A stretch of 64,000 nt of DNA from Microtetraspora glauca (GTDB taxonomy: Bacteria > Actinomycetota > Actinomycetes > Streptomycetales > Streptomycetaceae). Shown here piece after piece: positions 1 to 8,384 of the stretch (positions within the stretch are counted from its first letter, which is position 1; the number at the start of each line of letters is the position of its first letter). The notes under the pieces were generated by a model that did not search any database, was not told the DNA's origin, and worked only from the letters and a program-made list of their open reading frames with translations. The DNA lies in the NCBI GenBank assembly GCA_000721275.1, contig JOFO01000018.1, forward strand, positions 58,749 through 122,748, in the 5' to 3' direction. The translations under genes were made by a program, and so were the position numbers.

Positions 1-425
1 ACGCCGTCGGCATGGAGGCGCACGGCGCGCCCGTCGCCCGCGGCCTGCACGCGATGGTGGCCCGCCTGCCGGACGCCGTCGCCCGGGGCCTCATGCGGCG
101 CTTCGGCGTCGACCGGCTCTCGGCGCTGCACCTCGCGGTGGAGCTGGTCCGGCGCGGCGGGACGGTGTCGCTGTCCGGCGTGTACGGAGGAGCGGCCGAC
201 CCGATGCCGCTGCTCGTCATGTTCGACAAGCAGCTGACGCTCCGCATGGGGCAGGCGAACGTGCGCCGCTGGGTCGACCGGCTGCTGCCGCTCCTCGGCG
301 ACGACGACCCGCTGGGCGTCGACGACTTCGCCACCCACCGGGTGCCGCTGGCCGAGGCCCCGGAGGCGTACGACATGTTCCAGACCAAGCGCGACGGAGC
401 GGTGAAGATCCTCTTCAAGCCCTGA
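1..425 (+). CDS. Zinc-type alcohol dehydrogenase, C-terminal part (cut by window edge)
   Basis: The reading frame is open from the first bases and ends at 425, giving about 140 residues; the start lies outside the window. The sequence begins DAVGMEAHG and continues with the end of a Rossmann domain (VELVRRGGTVSLSGVYGG) and a tail ending DGAVKILFKP. This fits the C-terminal third of the medium-chain dehydrogenase/reductase family of glutathione-dependent formaldehyde dehydrogenase-like enzymes, which oxidise alcohols or aldehydes with NAD. The catalytic zinc ligands would be upstream and cannot be checked, so the substrate is open. The internal ATG at 12 is not the start, because the family signature continues through it. 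Confidence 0.85.
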   Translation, partial: AVGMEAHGAPVARGLHAMVARLPDAVARGLMRRFGVDRLSALHLAVELVRRGGTVSLSGVYGGAADPMPLLVMFDKQLTLRMGQANVRRWVDRLLPLLGDDDPLGVDDFATHRVPLAEAPEAYDMFQTKRDGAVKILFKP

Positions 426-436
426 GGTCCAGGACA

Positions 437-484
437 CGCGAGCGGCACCGGCGTCCTCCTCGGAGGCTGCCGGTGCCGCTCGCG
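437..484. terminator. Bidirectional hairpin terminator
   Basis: A near-perfect inverted repeat (438-452 pairs with 469-483, extended by one pair) has a 16-nt loop that can itself fold as CCTCC/GGAGG. It sits between the convergent ends of the alcohol dehydrogenase and the hemerythrin gene. There is no T-run, as is usual for Streptomyces. Confidence 0.75.
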
Positions 485-498
485 GGTGCGCGGCCGGT

Positions 499-972
499 TC
501 AGGAGTCGGCGCTCGGCACCTCCAGCGGAGAGGCGGGGGCGTTCTTCCGCTCCTGCTCCATCCGCTCGCCGAGCTCGACCAGCCGGTTGCGGCCCATGGC
601 CTTGCGCACCTCTGGGAACCAGTCGTTCTCCTCCTCCTCGACGTGGTGCCGGACGTTCTCCATCAGCACCGTCATCTTGGCGTCGAAGCGCTCGTCCTCC
701 GGGTCGAGCCCGTCGAGCTCCGACATCATCCACAGCACGGCGTGGTGCTCCTCGACGCTCTCCAGGACGTGGTCCTTCGTGTCGGGCGCGGCCTCGCGCG
801 CCGCCGGGTAGAACACCTGCTCCTCGATCCAGGTGTGCGCGGTGAGCTCCCGGATGACCTCGTCGGCGATCTCCCGCTTGCGGCGGTGGTCGTCGTCGCC
901 CGCCCGCTCGAACTCCTTGAACAGCTTCTCCACGGTCTTGTGGTCCTGGCGCAGCAGCACGATGCCGTCCAT
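499..972 (-). CDS. Hemerythrin HHE cation-binding domain protein
   Basis: This 157-residue protein has the spaced His/Glu pattern of an HHE four-helix bundle: QDHKTVEKLFKEFE near the start, HTWIEEQVFYP, VEEHHAVLWMMSELD and RHHVEEEENDWFPEVRK. Such domains bind a di-iron centre and are linked to oxygen, nitric oxide or redox sensing and protection. I start it at the ATG at 970-972, preceded by GAGGAG; an upstream in-frame extension to 1089 is rich in Arg/Gly and lacks family similarity. It is a monocistronic gene convergent with the alcohol dehydrogenase. Cytosolic; no membrane segment or fused output domain. Confidence 0.88.
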   Translation of the reverse strand: MDGIVLLRQDHKTVEKLFKEFERAGDDDHRRKREIADEVIRELTAHTWIEEQVFYPAAREAAPDTKDHVLESVEEHHAVLWMMSELDGLDPEDERFDAKMTVLMENVRHHVEEEENDWFPEVRKAMGRNRLVELGERMEQERKNAPASPLEVPSADS

Positions 973-1054
973 GGGCACTCCTCTTCGCCGGTGCGGCGGC
1001 CGTCCGGACCGGCCGCCGCGATGTCCTCCCAGCGTGTGCCCCGAACGCGCGTGC

Positions 1055-1867
1055 TCAGCCGTTCGCGGGCGGCGCGGCCCGGACTTCACCCGAACGCGCG
1101 TCCTCGTCGGGCGACCCCGTGCTGAGCAGCCGGTGGAAGAACGAGCGGTAACTGCGCAGAGCGGTCCGCAGGCTCTCGGTGTCGACGTCCTCGCCCTGCC
1201 GCCACTGGCCTTCGAGCCGCCTGCGGTGGTCGGCGAAAGTGGCGGAGAGCTTGTCCATCACGTCGGCCACGAGCGCGTCGGCCTCGTGCACGGCCCGGCG
1301 CGGGTCGTCCACGAACAGGCTCTGCAGCTCCCGCCAGCGGGTCCGGAACCCCTCCTCGTCGCCGGGGTCCATGAGGCGCGGCGCGGTGTCCGCCGAAGAG
1401 GCGCCACCGCCGGCGGCCGGGGCGGCCGGGGCGACGGAGGAGGTCCGGTCGTCGGCCGTGGAGCCGCCGGTACGGGAGCCCGCGTCGGGCTCGGCGAAGC
1501 CGCCGGGCCCCATCCCGGCGCCGGCGCCGGCTCCGTCCTCGGGGGCGGTACCGGTTCCGGCTTCGGCGTCGCTACCGCGCCCGATGCCCCGGCCGGGCCC
1601 GACGCCGCTGCCCGGCCCGACGCCGCTGCCGGGCCCGGTCCCGGGCTCCGGACCGGCTTCGTCGCCCTGACGGGCCGCGCGCTCCTGACCCGCCTCGTCC
1701 CCCTGCCCGGTCCCGGTCGCCTGCGTACGTGTCCCGTCCGCGTCACCGGCGCGCCGCCCCGGCGTGTCGACGGCCTCGCCCGGGTACAGGGGCGGCCTGT
1801 CGCTGCCCCGCCCGGCATCGGTCCGGTCGGTCCGGTCGGGCCGCTCGGGGGTCTCGTTCTCGTGCAT
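1055..1867 (-). CDS. Hypothetical protein with disordered N-terminus, paralogue of its upstream neighbour
   Basis: This 270-residue protein has about 150 N-terminal residues of low complexity (Gly, Pro, Asp, Arg, Thr, repeated GPGSGVGPGSG) and a predicted helical C-terminal domain. That domain begins near FRTRWRELQSLFVDDPRRAV and resembles the soluble part of the protein encoded just upstream (WRGVQEQFVDRPQEAV, then a second helical block). The gene starts 12 bases after the upstream gene stops, so the two form an operon. No function is known to me. The low-complexity region may be a linker or simply repeat-prone DNA. Confidence 0.6.
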   Translation of the reverse strand: MHENETPERPDRTDRTDAGRGSDRPPLYPGEAVDTPGRRAGDADGTRTQATGTGQGDEAGQERAARQGDEAGPEPGTGPGSGVGPGSGVGPGRGIGRGSDAEAGTGTAPEDGAGAGAGMGPGGFAEPDAGSRTGGSTADDRTSSVAPAAPAAGGGASSADTAPRLMDPGDEEGFRTRWRELQSLFVDDPRRAVHEADALVADVMDKLSATFADHRRRLEGQWRQGEDVDTESLRTALRSYRSFFHRLLSTGSPDEDARSGEVRAAPPANG

Positions 1868-1879
1868 GGCGAGCGCCTC

Positions 1880-2443
1880 TCAGGACCGGCCGGAGCCGGA
1901 CCGGTTTCCGTCGGAGAGCAGTTCGTCGAAGAGGACCCGGTAGCGGATCATCGCTCCCCGCAGCTGCTCGGTGGTGGCCCGGTGGTCGGCGCTCAGCCGT
2001 TCGACCTCGTGCGCCGCCCGGTAGTGCTCCAGGGTGCGGCCGTGCTCCACCGACAGGTCGCGGGCCCGCTGCTCGAAGTCGTCGGTGGGATAGCCGCGCT
2101 CCTGCATCAGGGCCGTCACGAGCCGGTCCGCGTCGTGGACCGCCTCCTGGGGGCGGTCGACGAACTGCTCCTGCACGCCGCGCCACTCGTCGGCGTACCG
2201 TTCCGCCAGGCCGGGGTCGAGCGGCCGGACGTTCAGGGACTCGTGCCGCTTCTCGCGGTCCTCCAGTTCCTGTTCGGCGGCTCGCCGACTGCCCGTCTCC
2301 TCGACGGTGCGGTCGTACTCGGGGCCGAAGCGCTCCCGCAGCCGGCGCTTCCGCCGCCGGCTCAGGAAGACCGCCACGGCGGCCAGAAGGAGGATCACCA
2401 CCGCGACCGGGATGATGATGGCCAGAAGTGTTCCGGTGGACAT
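1880..2443 (-). CDS. Membrane-anchored hypothetical protein
   Basis: This 187-residue protein starts with a single membrane helix (residues about 6-28, IIIPVAVVILLLAAVAVFL) followed by an Arg-rich stop-transfer stretch (SRRRKRRLRERFG). The long hydrophilic cytosolic domain is predicted to be helical. The C-terminal half repeats the motif WRGVQEQFVDRPQEAVHDAD, which is shared with the downstream gene product. The start ATG at 2441-2443 is the first Met of the membrane segment. First gene of a two-gene minus-strand operon. Function unknown; domain and membrane topology are seen, the relationship to the neighbour is inferred from sequence similarity. Confidence 0.7.
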   Translation of the reverse strand: MSTGTLLAIIIPVAVVILLLAAVAVFLSRRRKRRLRERFGPEYDRTVEETGSRRAAEQELEDREKRHESLNVRPLDPGLAERYADEWRGVQEQFVDRPQEAVHDADRLVTALMQERGYPTDDFEQRARDLSVEHGRTLEHYRAAHEVERLSADHRATTEQLRGAMIRYRVLFDELLSDGNRSGSGRS

Positions 2444-2584
2444 GAGCCGACCCCCTTGACGGTGACGGGCCCGGACCCCTGCGCCTGCCCGGCGCCAAGC
2501 CGCTGAAACGGTCCGCGCATGAAACCGCCCGCTGCCGGTCACACGCCGGGGGAGAGTCCGGTCGCAACCGGCAGGAGGCACCCC

Positions 2585-2785
2585 ATGGGCAACCCCCAGC
2601 AACCCGAACAGCGGCGCAGCGGCAAGGGCGCCGGCACCCCGCAGGACAGTGCGTCGCTCAAGGCCGGCCAGGGCCCGCGCCCGCAGCGCGGCGGCAGGCC
2701 GCACGGCACCGACAAGGGCGGACGCGGCGGCGGCGAGGGCGGCGGAACCCCGCCCGACCAGCAGGAGACCCCCGAGGAGGCCTGA
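2585..2785 (+). CDS. Small hydrophilic hypothetical protein
   Basis: This 66-residue, very hydrophilic protein (MGNPQQPEQRRSGKGAG...) is rich in Gly, Gln, Pro and Arg and has no hydrophobic core, so it is probably intrinsically disordered. A strong ribosome binding site (GGAGG) lies 6-7 bases before the ATG, which is the main reason to accept it. It is transcribed divergently from the 1880-2443 membrane protein. I do not recognise a family. Confidence 0.55.
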   Translation: MGNPQQPEQRRSGKGAGTPQDSASLKAGQGPRPQRGGRPHGTDKGGRGGGEGGGTPPDQQETPEEA

Positions 2786-2857
2786 CAACGGCTCGCCCGA
2801 CACCGGGGCCACCGGTGACCACCGGTGGCCCTGCTCCGCGTTCGGCCGGACGGGCGC

Positions 2858-3217
2858 TCACCGCCCGCCGCACGACGCCTTCCCCCAGGCGATCAGCCAG
2901 CCCGTCTCCTTCGCCGCGTCCATCAGATAGGCCGGGCTTATCCGGCCGCGCGGCACGTAGACGAGGTCCACGAGGAGGAAGGTGAGCGCGGTGCCGATCC
3001 CGGTGCGCCGGGCGTACCGCAGACCCTCGGGGGTGATCGCCGCCCCCAGCATGGTGACCCCGGCCGAGAACAGCAGTCCCGCCGACGCCTTCTGCAGCCA
3101 GTCGTCCGTCTTGGGCCCGTAGACCCGCTCGAAGGTACGCAGCGACACCAGCGGCCACAGACCGCCGACGACGTTGAACAGGCCCTGGGCCCGGGCCACG
3201 GTGGCCGGAGCGACCAT
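2858..3217 (-). CDS. Small integral membrane protein, unknown function
   Basis: This 119-residue protein has three to four hydrophobic helices (LFNVVGGLWPLVSLRTF, ASAGLLFSAGVTMLGAAI, IGTALTFLLVDLVYV) and a short polar tail. The motifs RVYGPKTDDWLQK and LVYVPRGRISPAYLMDA between helices look conserved. I place the start at the ATG at 3215-3217 because AAAGGA sits ten bases before it. The alternative GTG at 3226 would lie only one base after the same ribosome binding site. Monocistronic; no function is inferred. Confidence 0.65.
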   Translation of the reverse strand: MVAPATVARAQGLFNVVGGLWPLVSLRTFERVYGPKTDDWLQKASAGLLFSAGVTMLGAAITPEGLRYARRTGIGTALTFLLVDLVYVPRGRISPAYLMDAAKETGWLIAWGKASCGGR

Positions 3218-3311
3218 CTCGATCACGTCCTTTCCCGGTCGGCCGCGCGGGGCGGCGGTGGGGCGTCCTCCCGCGACTGGCCGGAAGCCGGCCCGTCAAA
3301 CCCCGCCCTGG

Positions 3312-4031
3312 TCAGGCCGCCCGTACCCAGAGCGCCACGACGCCGAGGACGAGGAGAGCGACCGCCCCCCACCTGGCCACGGCCCGGTGCGCCGGGGACG
3401 ACCCGTCCCCGGCGGTGGCCGCCAGGCGTTCCCGCAGCTCGTCGTCGGGCCAGTCCGGGCCGGTGCCGGACAGGAGGCGGACGGGGTCCGTGTGCCGCCA
3501 GCGCCGGAAGTCGGCGGCCAGGCCGCTCAGCGGCCCGCCGGCGGCGGGCCCCTGCCCCGCGCCGAGGCGTTCCAGGTCGGCCAGGGTCTCCGCGAAGAGC
3601 GGCCGGACGCGGTCGCCGTCGCCGGCCAGCGCGCCGGTCCGCAGGAGCACGTACGGGCCGAAGCGGGTGTCGACGTACGCGGCGAAGGCGTCGACGACGG
3701 GCGCGTACCGCTCGCCGATCAGGCCGGTCAGCCCGTCCCGCCGTCCGCGCAGGCGCGCCACCGCCGCGCGCCGCTCCGCCACCAGGTACGGGTACGTGGT
3801 GGCGCCCCAGTCGTCCAGCAGCTCCGCGTGCTCGTCGGTGCCGGCGTCCTCGGTGTCGGCGACCCGCGCCTCCGCGAGGTCCCCGGGGCCGAACAGCGCC
3901 CACCACAGCAGCGGCGGCCAGTCCTTGGCCACGAGTTCCGCCGAGCCGTCGAAGAAGCCGGCCCATTCGCCGGCCGACCCGTCGGGCATCCGGGGGAAGG
4001 GGGCGTCGCCGAGGTGCAGCCGCAGGCTCAC
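3312..4031 (-). CDS. Hypothetical protein coupled to the PadR regulator, C-terminal membrane anchor
   Basis: This 239-residue protein starts at a GTG (4029-4031) that overlaps the stop codon of the PadR gene (GTGA), so it is translationally coupled. It begins SLRLHLGDAPFPRMPD and is mostly a soluble helical domain. It ends with one membrane helix (WGAVALLVLGVVALWVRA), giving a tail-anchored topology. The same frame stays open far upstream through the PadR gene, but that part is antisense-type noise in another frame. Its position suggests a role with the PadR-controlled ABC exporter, perhaps as sensor or accessory. No family is recognised. Confidence 0.6.
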   Translation of the reverse strand: MSLRLHLGDAPFPRMPDGSAGEWAGFFDGSAELVAKDWPPLLWWALFGPGDLAEARVADTEDAGTDEHAELLDDWGATTYPYLVAERRAAVARLRGRRDGLTGLIGERYAPVVDAFAAYVDTRFGPYVLLRTGALAGDGDRVRPLFAETLADLERLGAGQGPAAGGPLSGLAADFRRWRHTDPVRLLSGTGPDWPDDELRERLAATAGDGSSPAHRAVARWGAVALLVLGVVALWVRAA

Positions 4032-4669
4032 CGGGCCGGGTCCTCCGGCCGGGGGCCGGTGGCGTACGGGTTCTCCTCGCCCTCGGCGAGCACACCGACG
4101 AAGGGGGCGCCCTCGCCGGCGAAGGTGTAGGCGCCGCCTTCGATGCGCTCGATCAGGCCGCGCGTCCACGCGGCGCCGCTGTCGGCCGCGTGCACCCACA
4201 TGTTCATGATCTCGCCGATGTGGCCGAGCTGTTCCGGCCCCTCCTCGGGCGTGTAGTACTCGGTGACCGAGGACCGCCACCGTTCGAGGCCCTCGATCCG
4301 CTGCCGCAGGAGCACGACCGCCTCGTCCCGCGGCAGGTCCACGAGGAAGCCGATCCCGGCGGACAGCACGTCGGTCTTCTGCTCGTGCGAGCTCAGGGCC
4401 TCGCGCAGCAGCCGGAAGTACTCCTCGGTGCCCTGGTCCGTGATCTCGTACTCGACGCGCGGCGGGCCGCCGGCGGTGCTCGGCGCGACCTCGTGGGCGA
4501 GGAGGAGTCCCTGCTTCGCCATCTGCTTGAGCGCGTGGTAGATCGAGCCGGGCTTGGCGTTGGACCACTCGTGGGCGCCCCAGTACTCCAGGTCGTTGCG
4601 GACCTGGTAGCCGTGGGCGCGTCCGTGCTGGCGGACGGCGCCGAGGATCAGCAGCCGGATCGCTGACAT
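4028..4669 (-). CDS. PadR-family transcriptional regulator
   Basis: This 213-residue protein has a PadR winged helix at the N-terminus: AIRLLILGAVRQHGRAHGYQ, PGSIYHALKQMAKQGLL and the wing PPRVEYEITDQGTEEY. A longer helical C-terminal dimerisation or ligand region follows (about residues 85-213). PadR proteins usually repress divergent multidrug or antibiotic export genes and release DNA on binding the compound. That fits here: an ABC exporter is divergently transcribed, and three near-identical 16-bp palindromes lie in the shared promoter. The final codons overlap the start of the next gene. Confidence 0.9.
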   Translation of the reverse strand: MSAIRLLILGAVRQHGRAHGYQVRNDLEYWGAHEWSNAKPGSIYHALKQMAKQGLLLAHEVAPSTAGGPPRVEYEITDQGTEEYFRLLREALSSHEQKTDVLSAGIGFLVDLPRDEAVVLLRQRIEGLERWRSSVTEYYTPEEGPEQLGHIGEIMNMWVHAADSGAAWTRGLIERIEGGAYTFAGEGAPFVGVLAEGEENPYATGPRPEDPAR

Positions 4670-4716
4670 GCGCGCTTCCTCTCCCGTCCCCCGAAGGCGG
4701 TGATCACCCGCGCCAC

Positions 4717-4732
4717 TCTACAAGTTTGACTA
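4717..4732. promoter_or_regulatory. PadR operator copy 1 (degenerate left arm)
   Basis: The right arm TTGACTA is intact, while the left arm has diverged (TCTACAA instead of TAGTCAA). It lies closest to the PadR gene, about 48 bases upstream of its start. The weaker half-site suggests lower affinity, possibly for autoregulation. Confidence 0.6.
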
Positions 4733-4764
4733 GCGGTGGGGCGGGGACCCTCGCCCCCGCACTC

Positions 4765-4780
4765 TAATCAAGTTTGACTA
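4765..4780. promoter_or_regulatory. PadR operator copy 2
   Basis: TAATCAAGTTTGACTA is a 16-bp inverted repeat with a 2-bp centre and one mismatch to the TAGTCAA/TTGACTA consensus. It lies in the middle of the divergent promoter region between padR and the ABC exporter genes. Confidence 0.7.
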
Positions 4781-4815
4781 GTCGGGGAAGTGTGCCGTAC
4801 GGTGGCGCCTCGCTC

Positions 4816-4831
4816 TAGTCAAACTTGACTA
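4816..4831. promoter_or_regulatory. PadR operator copy 3 (perfect arms)
   Basis: TAGTCAAACTTGACTA has perfect 7-bp arms around AC. It ends 21 bases before the GTG start of the ABC ATPase, where bound repressor would cover the transcription start or ribosome entry zone of the exporter operon. Confidence 0.75.
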
Positions 4832-4852
4832 ATGAACTCTCAGGGAGGGCGT

Positions 4853-5791
4853 GTGTCCGACCACGATCTGGCGATCGTCGCCGACGGCCTGCGGAAGCGG
4901 TACGGGGCCAAACAGGCCCTCGACGGCCTCGACCTCACCGTCCGGGCCGGTACCGTCCAGGGCGTTCTCGGCCCCAACGGCGCCGGGAAGACCACGGCGG
5001 TGCGGATCATGTCCACGCTGCTCCGCCCCGACGAGGGGCGGATCGAGGTGGCGGGGCTCGACGTCCGGACCCGCGCCGACGAGGTGCGGGCGCGGATCGG
5101 CCTGCTCGGCCAGCACGCCGCCGTCGACGAAGAGCTCAGCGGGCGGCAGAACCTGGAGATGTTCGGCCGCCTCCACCACCTCGGCGCCCGCCGCGCCGGG
5201 CAGCGGGCCGACGAACTCCTCGCCCGGTTCGGGCTCGCCGACACCGGCGACAAGGCGGTCGGCCGGTACAGCGGCGGCATGCGCCGCCGGCTCGACCTGG
5301 CGGCGTCCCTCATCGCCCGGCCGCACGTGCTCTTCCTGGACGAGCCCACCACCGGACTCGACCCGCGCGGGCGCACCGAGGTGTGGAACGCGGTCCGCTC
5401 GCTGGTGGACGGCGGCACGACCGTCCTGCTCACCACCCAGTACCTGGAGGAGGCCGACCAGCTGGCCGACCGGATCGCCGTGATCGACCACGGCAGGGTC
5501 ATCGCGGAGGGCACGGCGGACGAGCTGAAGGCCCGCACCGGCGGCGACCGCGTCGACGTCGTCGTCCGCGACGCCGCCCAGGTGGACCGCGCCGCCGCCC
5601 TCCTCCCCGGCGACGTGCGGGTCGACCCCGACCGGCGTCTGGTCAGCGCCTCCGTCACGGACCGGATGGCCGCGCTGACGGAGACCGTACGGGCCCTCCA
5701 GGCGGCCGGGATCGAGGCCGAGGACATCGCCGTCCGCCGGCCGACCCTCGACGAGGTCTTCATGCATCTGACGAAGGAGGACGCCGCATGA
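4853..5791 (+). CDS. ABC exporter ATP-binding subunit (DrrA-like)
   Basis: This ATPase of about 312 residues has Walker [11 protein letters not shown] near residue 42, a Q-loop at [15 protein letters not shown], the signature [12 protein letters not shown], Walker [13 protein letters not shown] and an H-loop region [16 protein letters not shown]-terminal DrrA-type extension ([14 protein letters not shown]) follows. It powers export of drugs or secondary metabolites with the permease encoded next, whose start overlaps its stop. I prefer the GTG at 4853 because AGGGAGGG precedes it. The in-frame ATG at 4832 abuts the operator and would need a leaderless mRNA. The three operators in front imply control by the divergent PadR. 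Confidence 0.92.
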   Translation: MSDHDLAIVADGLRKRYGAKQALDGLDLTVRAGTVQGVLGPNGAGKTTAVRIMSTLLRPDEGRIEVAGLDVRTRADEVRARIGLLGQHAAVDEELSGRQNLEMFGRLHHLGARRAGQRADELLARFGLADTGDKAVGRYSGGMRRRLDLAASLIARPHVLFLDEPTTGLDPRGRTEVWNAVRSLVDGGTTVLLTTQYLEEADQLADRIAVIDHGRVIAEGTADELKARTGGDRVDVVVRDAAQVDRAAALLPGDVRVDPDRRLVSASVTDRMAALTETVRALQAAGIEAEDIAVRRPTLDEVFMHLTKEDAA

Positions 5792-6615
5792 GTACGACGG
5801 TCCACGCCGTGGCCACCGCGCCCCGCACCCGCTCCCGGCTGGGCTGGGCCCTCGCCGACTCCTGGACGATGACCAGGCGCGAACTGGCCCACTGGGCGCG
5901 CCGGCCCGTCCAGGTCGTCGTCGGCCTGGTCTTCCCGGTGATGCTGCTGCTGATGTTCGGCTACCTGATCGGCGGCGGCCAGGGCGTCGACGGCGACTTC
6001 AAGGCGTACCTGGTGCCCGGCATGCTCGCCATGACCATGGTCTTCGGCCTGGAGGCGACGATGCTCGCCGTCACCCAGGACCTCGGCAAGGGCGTCATCG
6101 ACCGGTTCCGCGCGATGCCGATGACCTCCGGCGCGGTCCTGGTCGGACGGAGCGTCGCCGACATGCTCCAGTCGGCGGTCGGCCTGGCCGTGATGCTCAC
6201 GGTCGGGTACGCCGTCGGCTGGCGCTGGCACGAGGGGTTCGCCTCGTTCCTGGCGGCGGTGGGCCTGCTGTTGCTGCTGCGCTTCGCGATGCTGTGGATC
6301 GGGATCCACCTGGCGATGGTCGCCGGCAAGCCCGAACTCGTCCAGGCCGTGCAGATCCTGGTGTGGCCGGTCGGCTTCCTCTCCAACGCGCTCGCCTCGC
6401 CCGCGTCGATGCCGCCGTGGCTCGGGGCGGTCGTGGAGTGGAACCCGCTGTCGGCGACCGCCACGGCGGTGCGCGACCTGTTCGGCAACCCGGGCGCCGG
6501 CGGCGACTCCTGGGCCGCGGCCCACGCCGGACTCCTCGCCGTCGCCTGGCCGGTGGCGCTGATCGCGGTCTTCTTCCCCCTGGCGGTCCGCCGCTTCCGC
6601 AACCTCAGCCGCTGA
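5788..6615 (+). CDS. ABC-2 type exporter permease (DrrB-like)
   Basis: This 275-residue integral membrane protein has six hydrophobic segments: [36 protein letters not shown], an [16 protein letters not shown] helix, [35 protein letters not shown] and a final [15 protein letters not shown]. The spacing and the GYLIGGG and PASMPPWL motifs fit ABC-2 permeases of the DrrB type, partner of the preceding ATPase in drug efflux. The ATG overlaps the upstream stop (ATGA). It ends shortly before the unrelated phosphotransferase gene. The substrate cannot be told from sequence. Confidence 0.9.
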   Translation: MSTTVHAVATAPRTRSRLGWALADSWTMTRRELAHWARRPVQVVVGLVFPVMLLLMFGYLIGGGQGVDGDFKAYLVPGMLAMTMVFGLEATMLAVTQDLGKGVIDRFRAMPMTSGAVLVGRSVADMLQSAVGLAVMLTVGYAVGWRWHEGFASFLAAVGLLLLLRFAMLWIGIHLAMVAGKPELVQAVQILVWPVGFLSNALASPASMPPWLGAVVEWNPLSATATAVRDLFGNPGAGGDSWAAAHAGLLAVAWPVALIAVFFPLAVRRFRNLSR

Positions 6616-6661
6616 GGCCACGGCCCCGGCGGGTCCCGCCCGCCCGGCGTAGGGTGCCGGG

Positions 6662-7597
6662 ATGTTCGCGATGCCCGAGGAGTTCGTACGGACCACGGTC
6701 GAGCGGGAAGGAGAGGCCGGCGAGGAGTGGCTGGCCCGGCTGCCCGGGATCGTGGCGGAGCTGACCGAGCGCTGGGAGTGCGTGCCGGACGGGGCGGTGA
6801 CGCACGGGGGAGTCGGCGTCGTCGTTCCCGTACGGCGGCGGGACGGCGACCCGGCCGTGCTGAAGGTGTCGTTCCCGCACCCCGGCAACGTCCACGAACC
6901 GGACGCGTTCGTCGCGTGGGGCGGGCGCGGCGCCGTGCTGCTGCACGCGTGGGACGACGAGCGGTTCGCGATGCTGCTGGAGCGGGCCCATACGGCGACC
7001 CTCGCGGAACTCGCGGACGGCGAGGAGGTGGTCGCGGTCGCCGGGCGGCTCGGCCGCCGCCTCGCCGTTCCCGCGCCGCCCGGCCTGCCCCGGCTGAGCG
7101 CGCGCGCCGACGCGTGGGAGGAGCAGCTGCGCCGGGACGCGGCCGAGCTGCCGCACGCCCTGCCGGACCGGGTCCTCGGCGCGGCCCTCGCGACCGTACG
7201 GGACCTGGGCCGGGTTCAGCCGGAGACCGTCGTCCACGGCGACCTGCACGGCCGGAACATCCTGCGCGCCGACCGCGAGCCGTGGCTGGCCGTCGACCCC
7301 AAGGGGCTCGTCGGCGACCCCGCGTACGACGGCGGCACCCTGCTGAAGTCCCGCGCGCTGACGCTGCTGGACGCCGGCGACCTGGGCCGGGCCGTCCACC
7401 GGCTGCTGGAAGTCTTCGCCGACGCGGCGGAGGTCGACCGCGCGCGCGTGAGCCGCTGGGCCCAGCTGCACGCCGTCCAGGCCGCGTTCTGGGCCCGCCG
7501 CCACGGCTTCCGGGTCGCCCGCGGCGGTCCGCGGCTCGACCTGATCACCGCGTTCGCCGACGCCCTCGCGGAACTCCTCACCGACAGCGGGGACTGA
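6662..7597 (+). CDS. Aminoglycoside/hydroxyurea phosphotransferase family kinase (APH(6)-like)
   Basis: This 311-residue protein has the kinase catalytic loop VVHGDLHGRNIL (about residues 191-202) followed by the metal-binding LAVDPKGLVGDPAYD. The DPKG form of the motif is typical of the APH(6) streptomycin 6-kinase and hydroxyurea phosphotransferase group, which transfer phosphate from ATP to small hydroxylated compounds. The N-lobe contains GGVGVVVPVRRRDGDPAVLKVSFP, including the ATP-anchoring lysine. It stands alone between an efflux operon and a TetR gene. It could be a resistance or housekeeping kinase; real antibiotic activity cannot be deduced. Confidence 0.85.
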   Translation: MFAMPEEFVRTTVEREGEAGEEWLARLPGIVAELTERWECVPDGAVTHGGVGVVVPVRRRDGDPAVLKVSFPHPGNVHEPDAFVAWGGRGAVLLHAWDDERFAMLLERAHTATLAELADGEEVVAVAGRLGRRLAVPAPPGLPRLSARADAWEEQLRRDAAELPHALPDRVLGAALATVRDLGRVQPETVVHGDLHGRNILRADREPWLAVDPKGLVGDPAYDGGTLLKSRALTLLDAGDLGRAVHRLLEVFADAAEVDRARVSRWAQLHAVQAAFWARRHGFRVARGGPRLDLITAFADALAELLTDSGD

Positions 7598-7616
7598 GCG
7601 CCCCATAAAGGATTTT

Positions 7617-7629
7617 TGCAGGGTCTGCA
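7617..7629. promoter_or_regulatory. Putative TetR operator palindrome
   Basis: TGCAGGGTCTGCA is a 5-3-5 inverted repeat 20 bases before the TetR start. It lies in a short AT-rich promoter stretch that also repeats ATTTTTGC twice. It probably mediates autoregulation of the TetR-MFS operon. Confidence 0.55.
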
Positions 7630-7649
7630 TTTTTGCGTACCATGCAGCC

Positions 7650-8384
7650 ATGGTCGAGGGGGTGTCCGCCGAGGGCGGACTCAGGGAACGGAAGAAGCGG
7701 GCGACGCGCGCCGCGCTGGTCGAGGCGGCGGTACGGCTGGCCGCCGAGCACGGCGCCGAGCACGTGACCGTCGACGCCATCAGCGCCGCCGCCGGCGTCT
7801 CCACCCGCACCTTCTTCAACTACTTCGACTCCCGTGACGAGGTCTTCGTCATGGTCGGCGCCGACGCGGGCGAACGGGTCCGCCGGGCCGTCCTCGCCGC
7901 GCCGCCGGAGCTGTCCCCCCTGGACGCCCTCCGCGACGCCTTCGCGGCGGAACTGGAAGAGGTCGAACAGCAGAAGGAGCTGTGGCGGCTCCACGCGGAC
8001 GTCCTCCGCAAGGCGCCCCAGCTCCTCGCCCGCCGGATCGGCGCCCACATGGCCGACGAACTCGGCCTCGCCGAGACCCTCGCCGAACGCATCGGTACCG
8101 GCTCACCGCTCTTCGCCGGCGACCGGCCCGAGTTCGCCTCGCCCGGCGACGAGGAACGGCGGCGCGCCCTGGGCCTCTACCCGCGGCTGCTCGCCTCCGT
8201 CGGCGGCGCGGCGCTCCGCGTCGCCTTCGAGCACTGGTCCGTCCGGCAGGAGGAGGTCTCCTTCGCGGACGTCTTCCGCGAGACCTTCGACCACCTCGCC
8301 GCCGGGCTCGTCCCGCCCCCCGGCACCCCCCCGGCACCCCCGCCTCCCACGACTGACGAACCACCCAGAAAGAGAATGCAGTGA
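7650..8384 (+). CDS. TetR-family regulator of adjacent efflux gene
   Basis: This 244-residue protein has a classic TetR DNA-binding domain: RERKKRATRAALVEAAVRLAAEHG, then VTVDAISAAAGVSTRTFFNYFDSRDEVF. The variable ligand-binding region follows and the end is Pro-rich (PPPGTPPAPPPPTTD). The next gene, a DHA2 efflux pump, begins within its stop codon (GTGA), so the pair is co-translated and the protein most likely represses its own operon. An in-frame GTG 12 bases downstream is an alternative start. The palindrome at 7617-7629 is the likely binding site. Confidence 0.9.
   Translation: MVEGVSAEGGLRERKKRATRAALVEAAVRLAAEHGAEHVTVDAISAAAGVSTRTFFNYFDSRDEVFVMVGADAGERVRRAVLAAPPELSPLDALRDAFAAELEEVEQQKELWRLHADVLRKAPQLLARRIGAHMADELGLAETLAERIGTGSPLFAGDRPEFASPGDEERRRALGLYPRLLASVGGAALRVAFEHWSVRQEEVSFADVFRETFDHLAAGLVPPPGTPPAPPPPTTDEPPRKRMQ

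Noticed and set aside
3312..4568. 418-residue extension of the PadR-coupled protein
   Set aside because: The upstream part runs out of frame through padR; the GTG at 4031 with GTGA overlap is the credible start.
6662..7597. Streptomycin resistance gene aph(6)
   Set aside because: Motifs fit the family but similar kinases with unknown substrates are common in Streptomyces; no cluster context.
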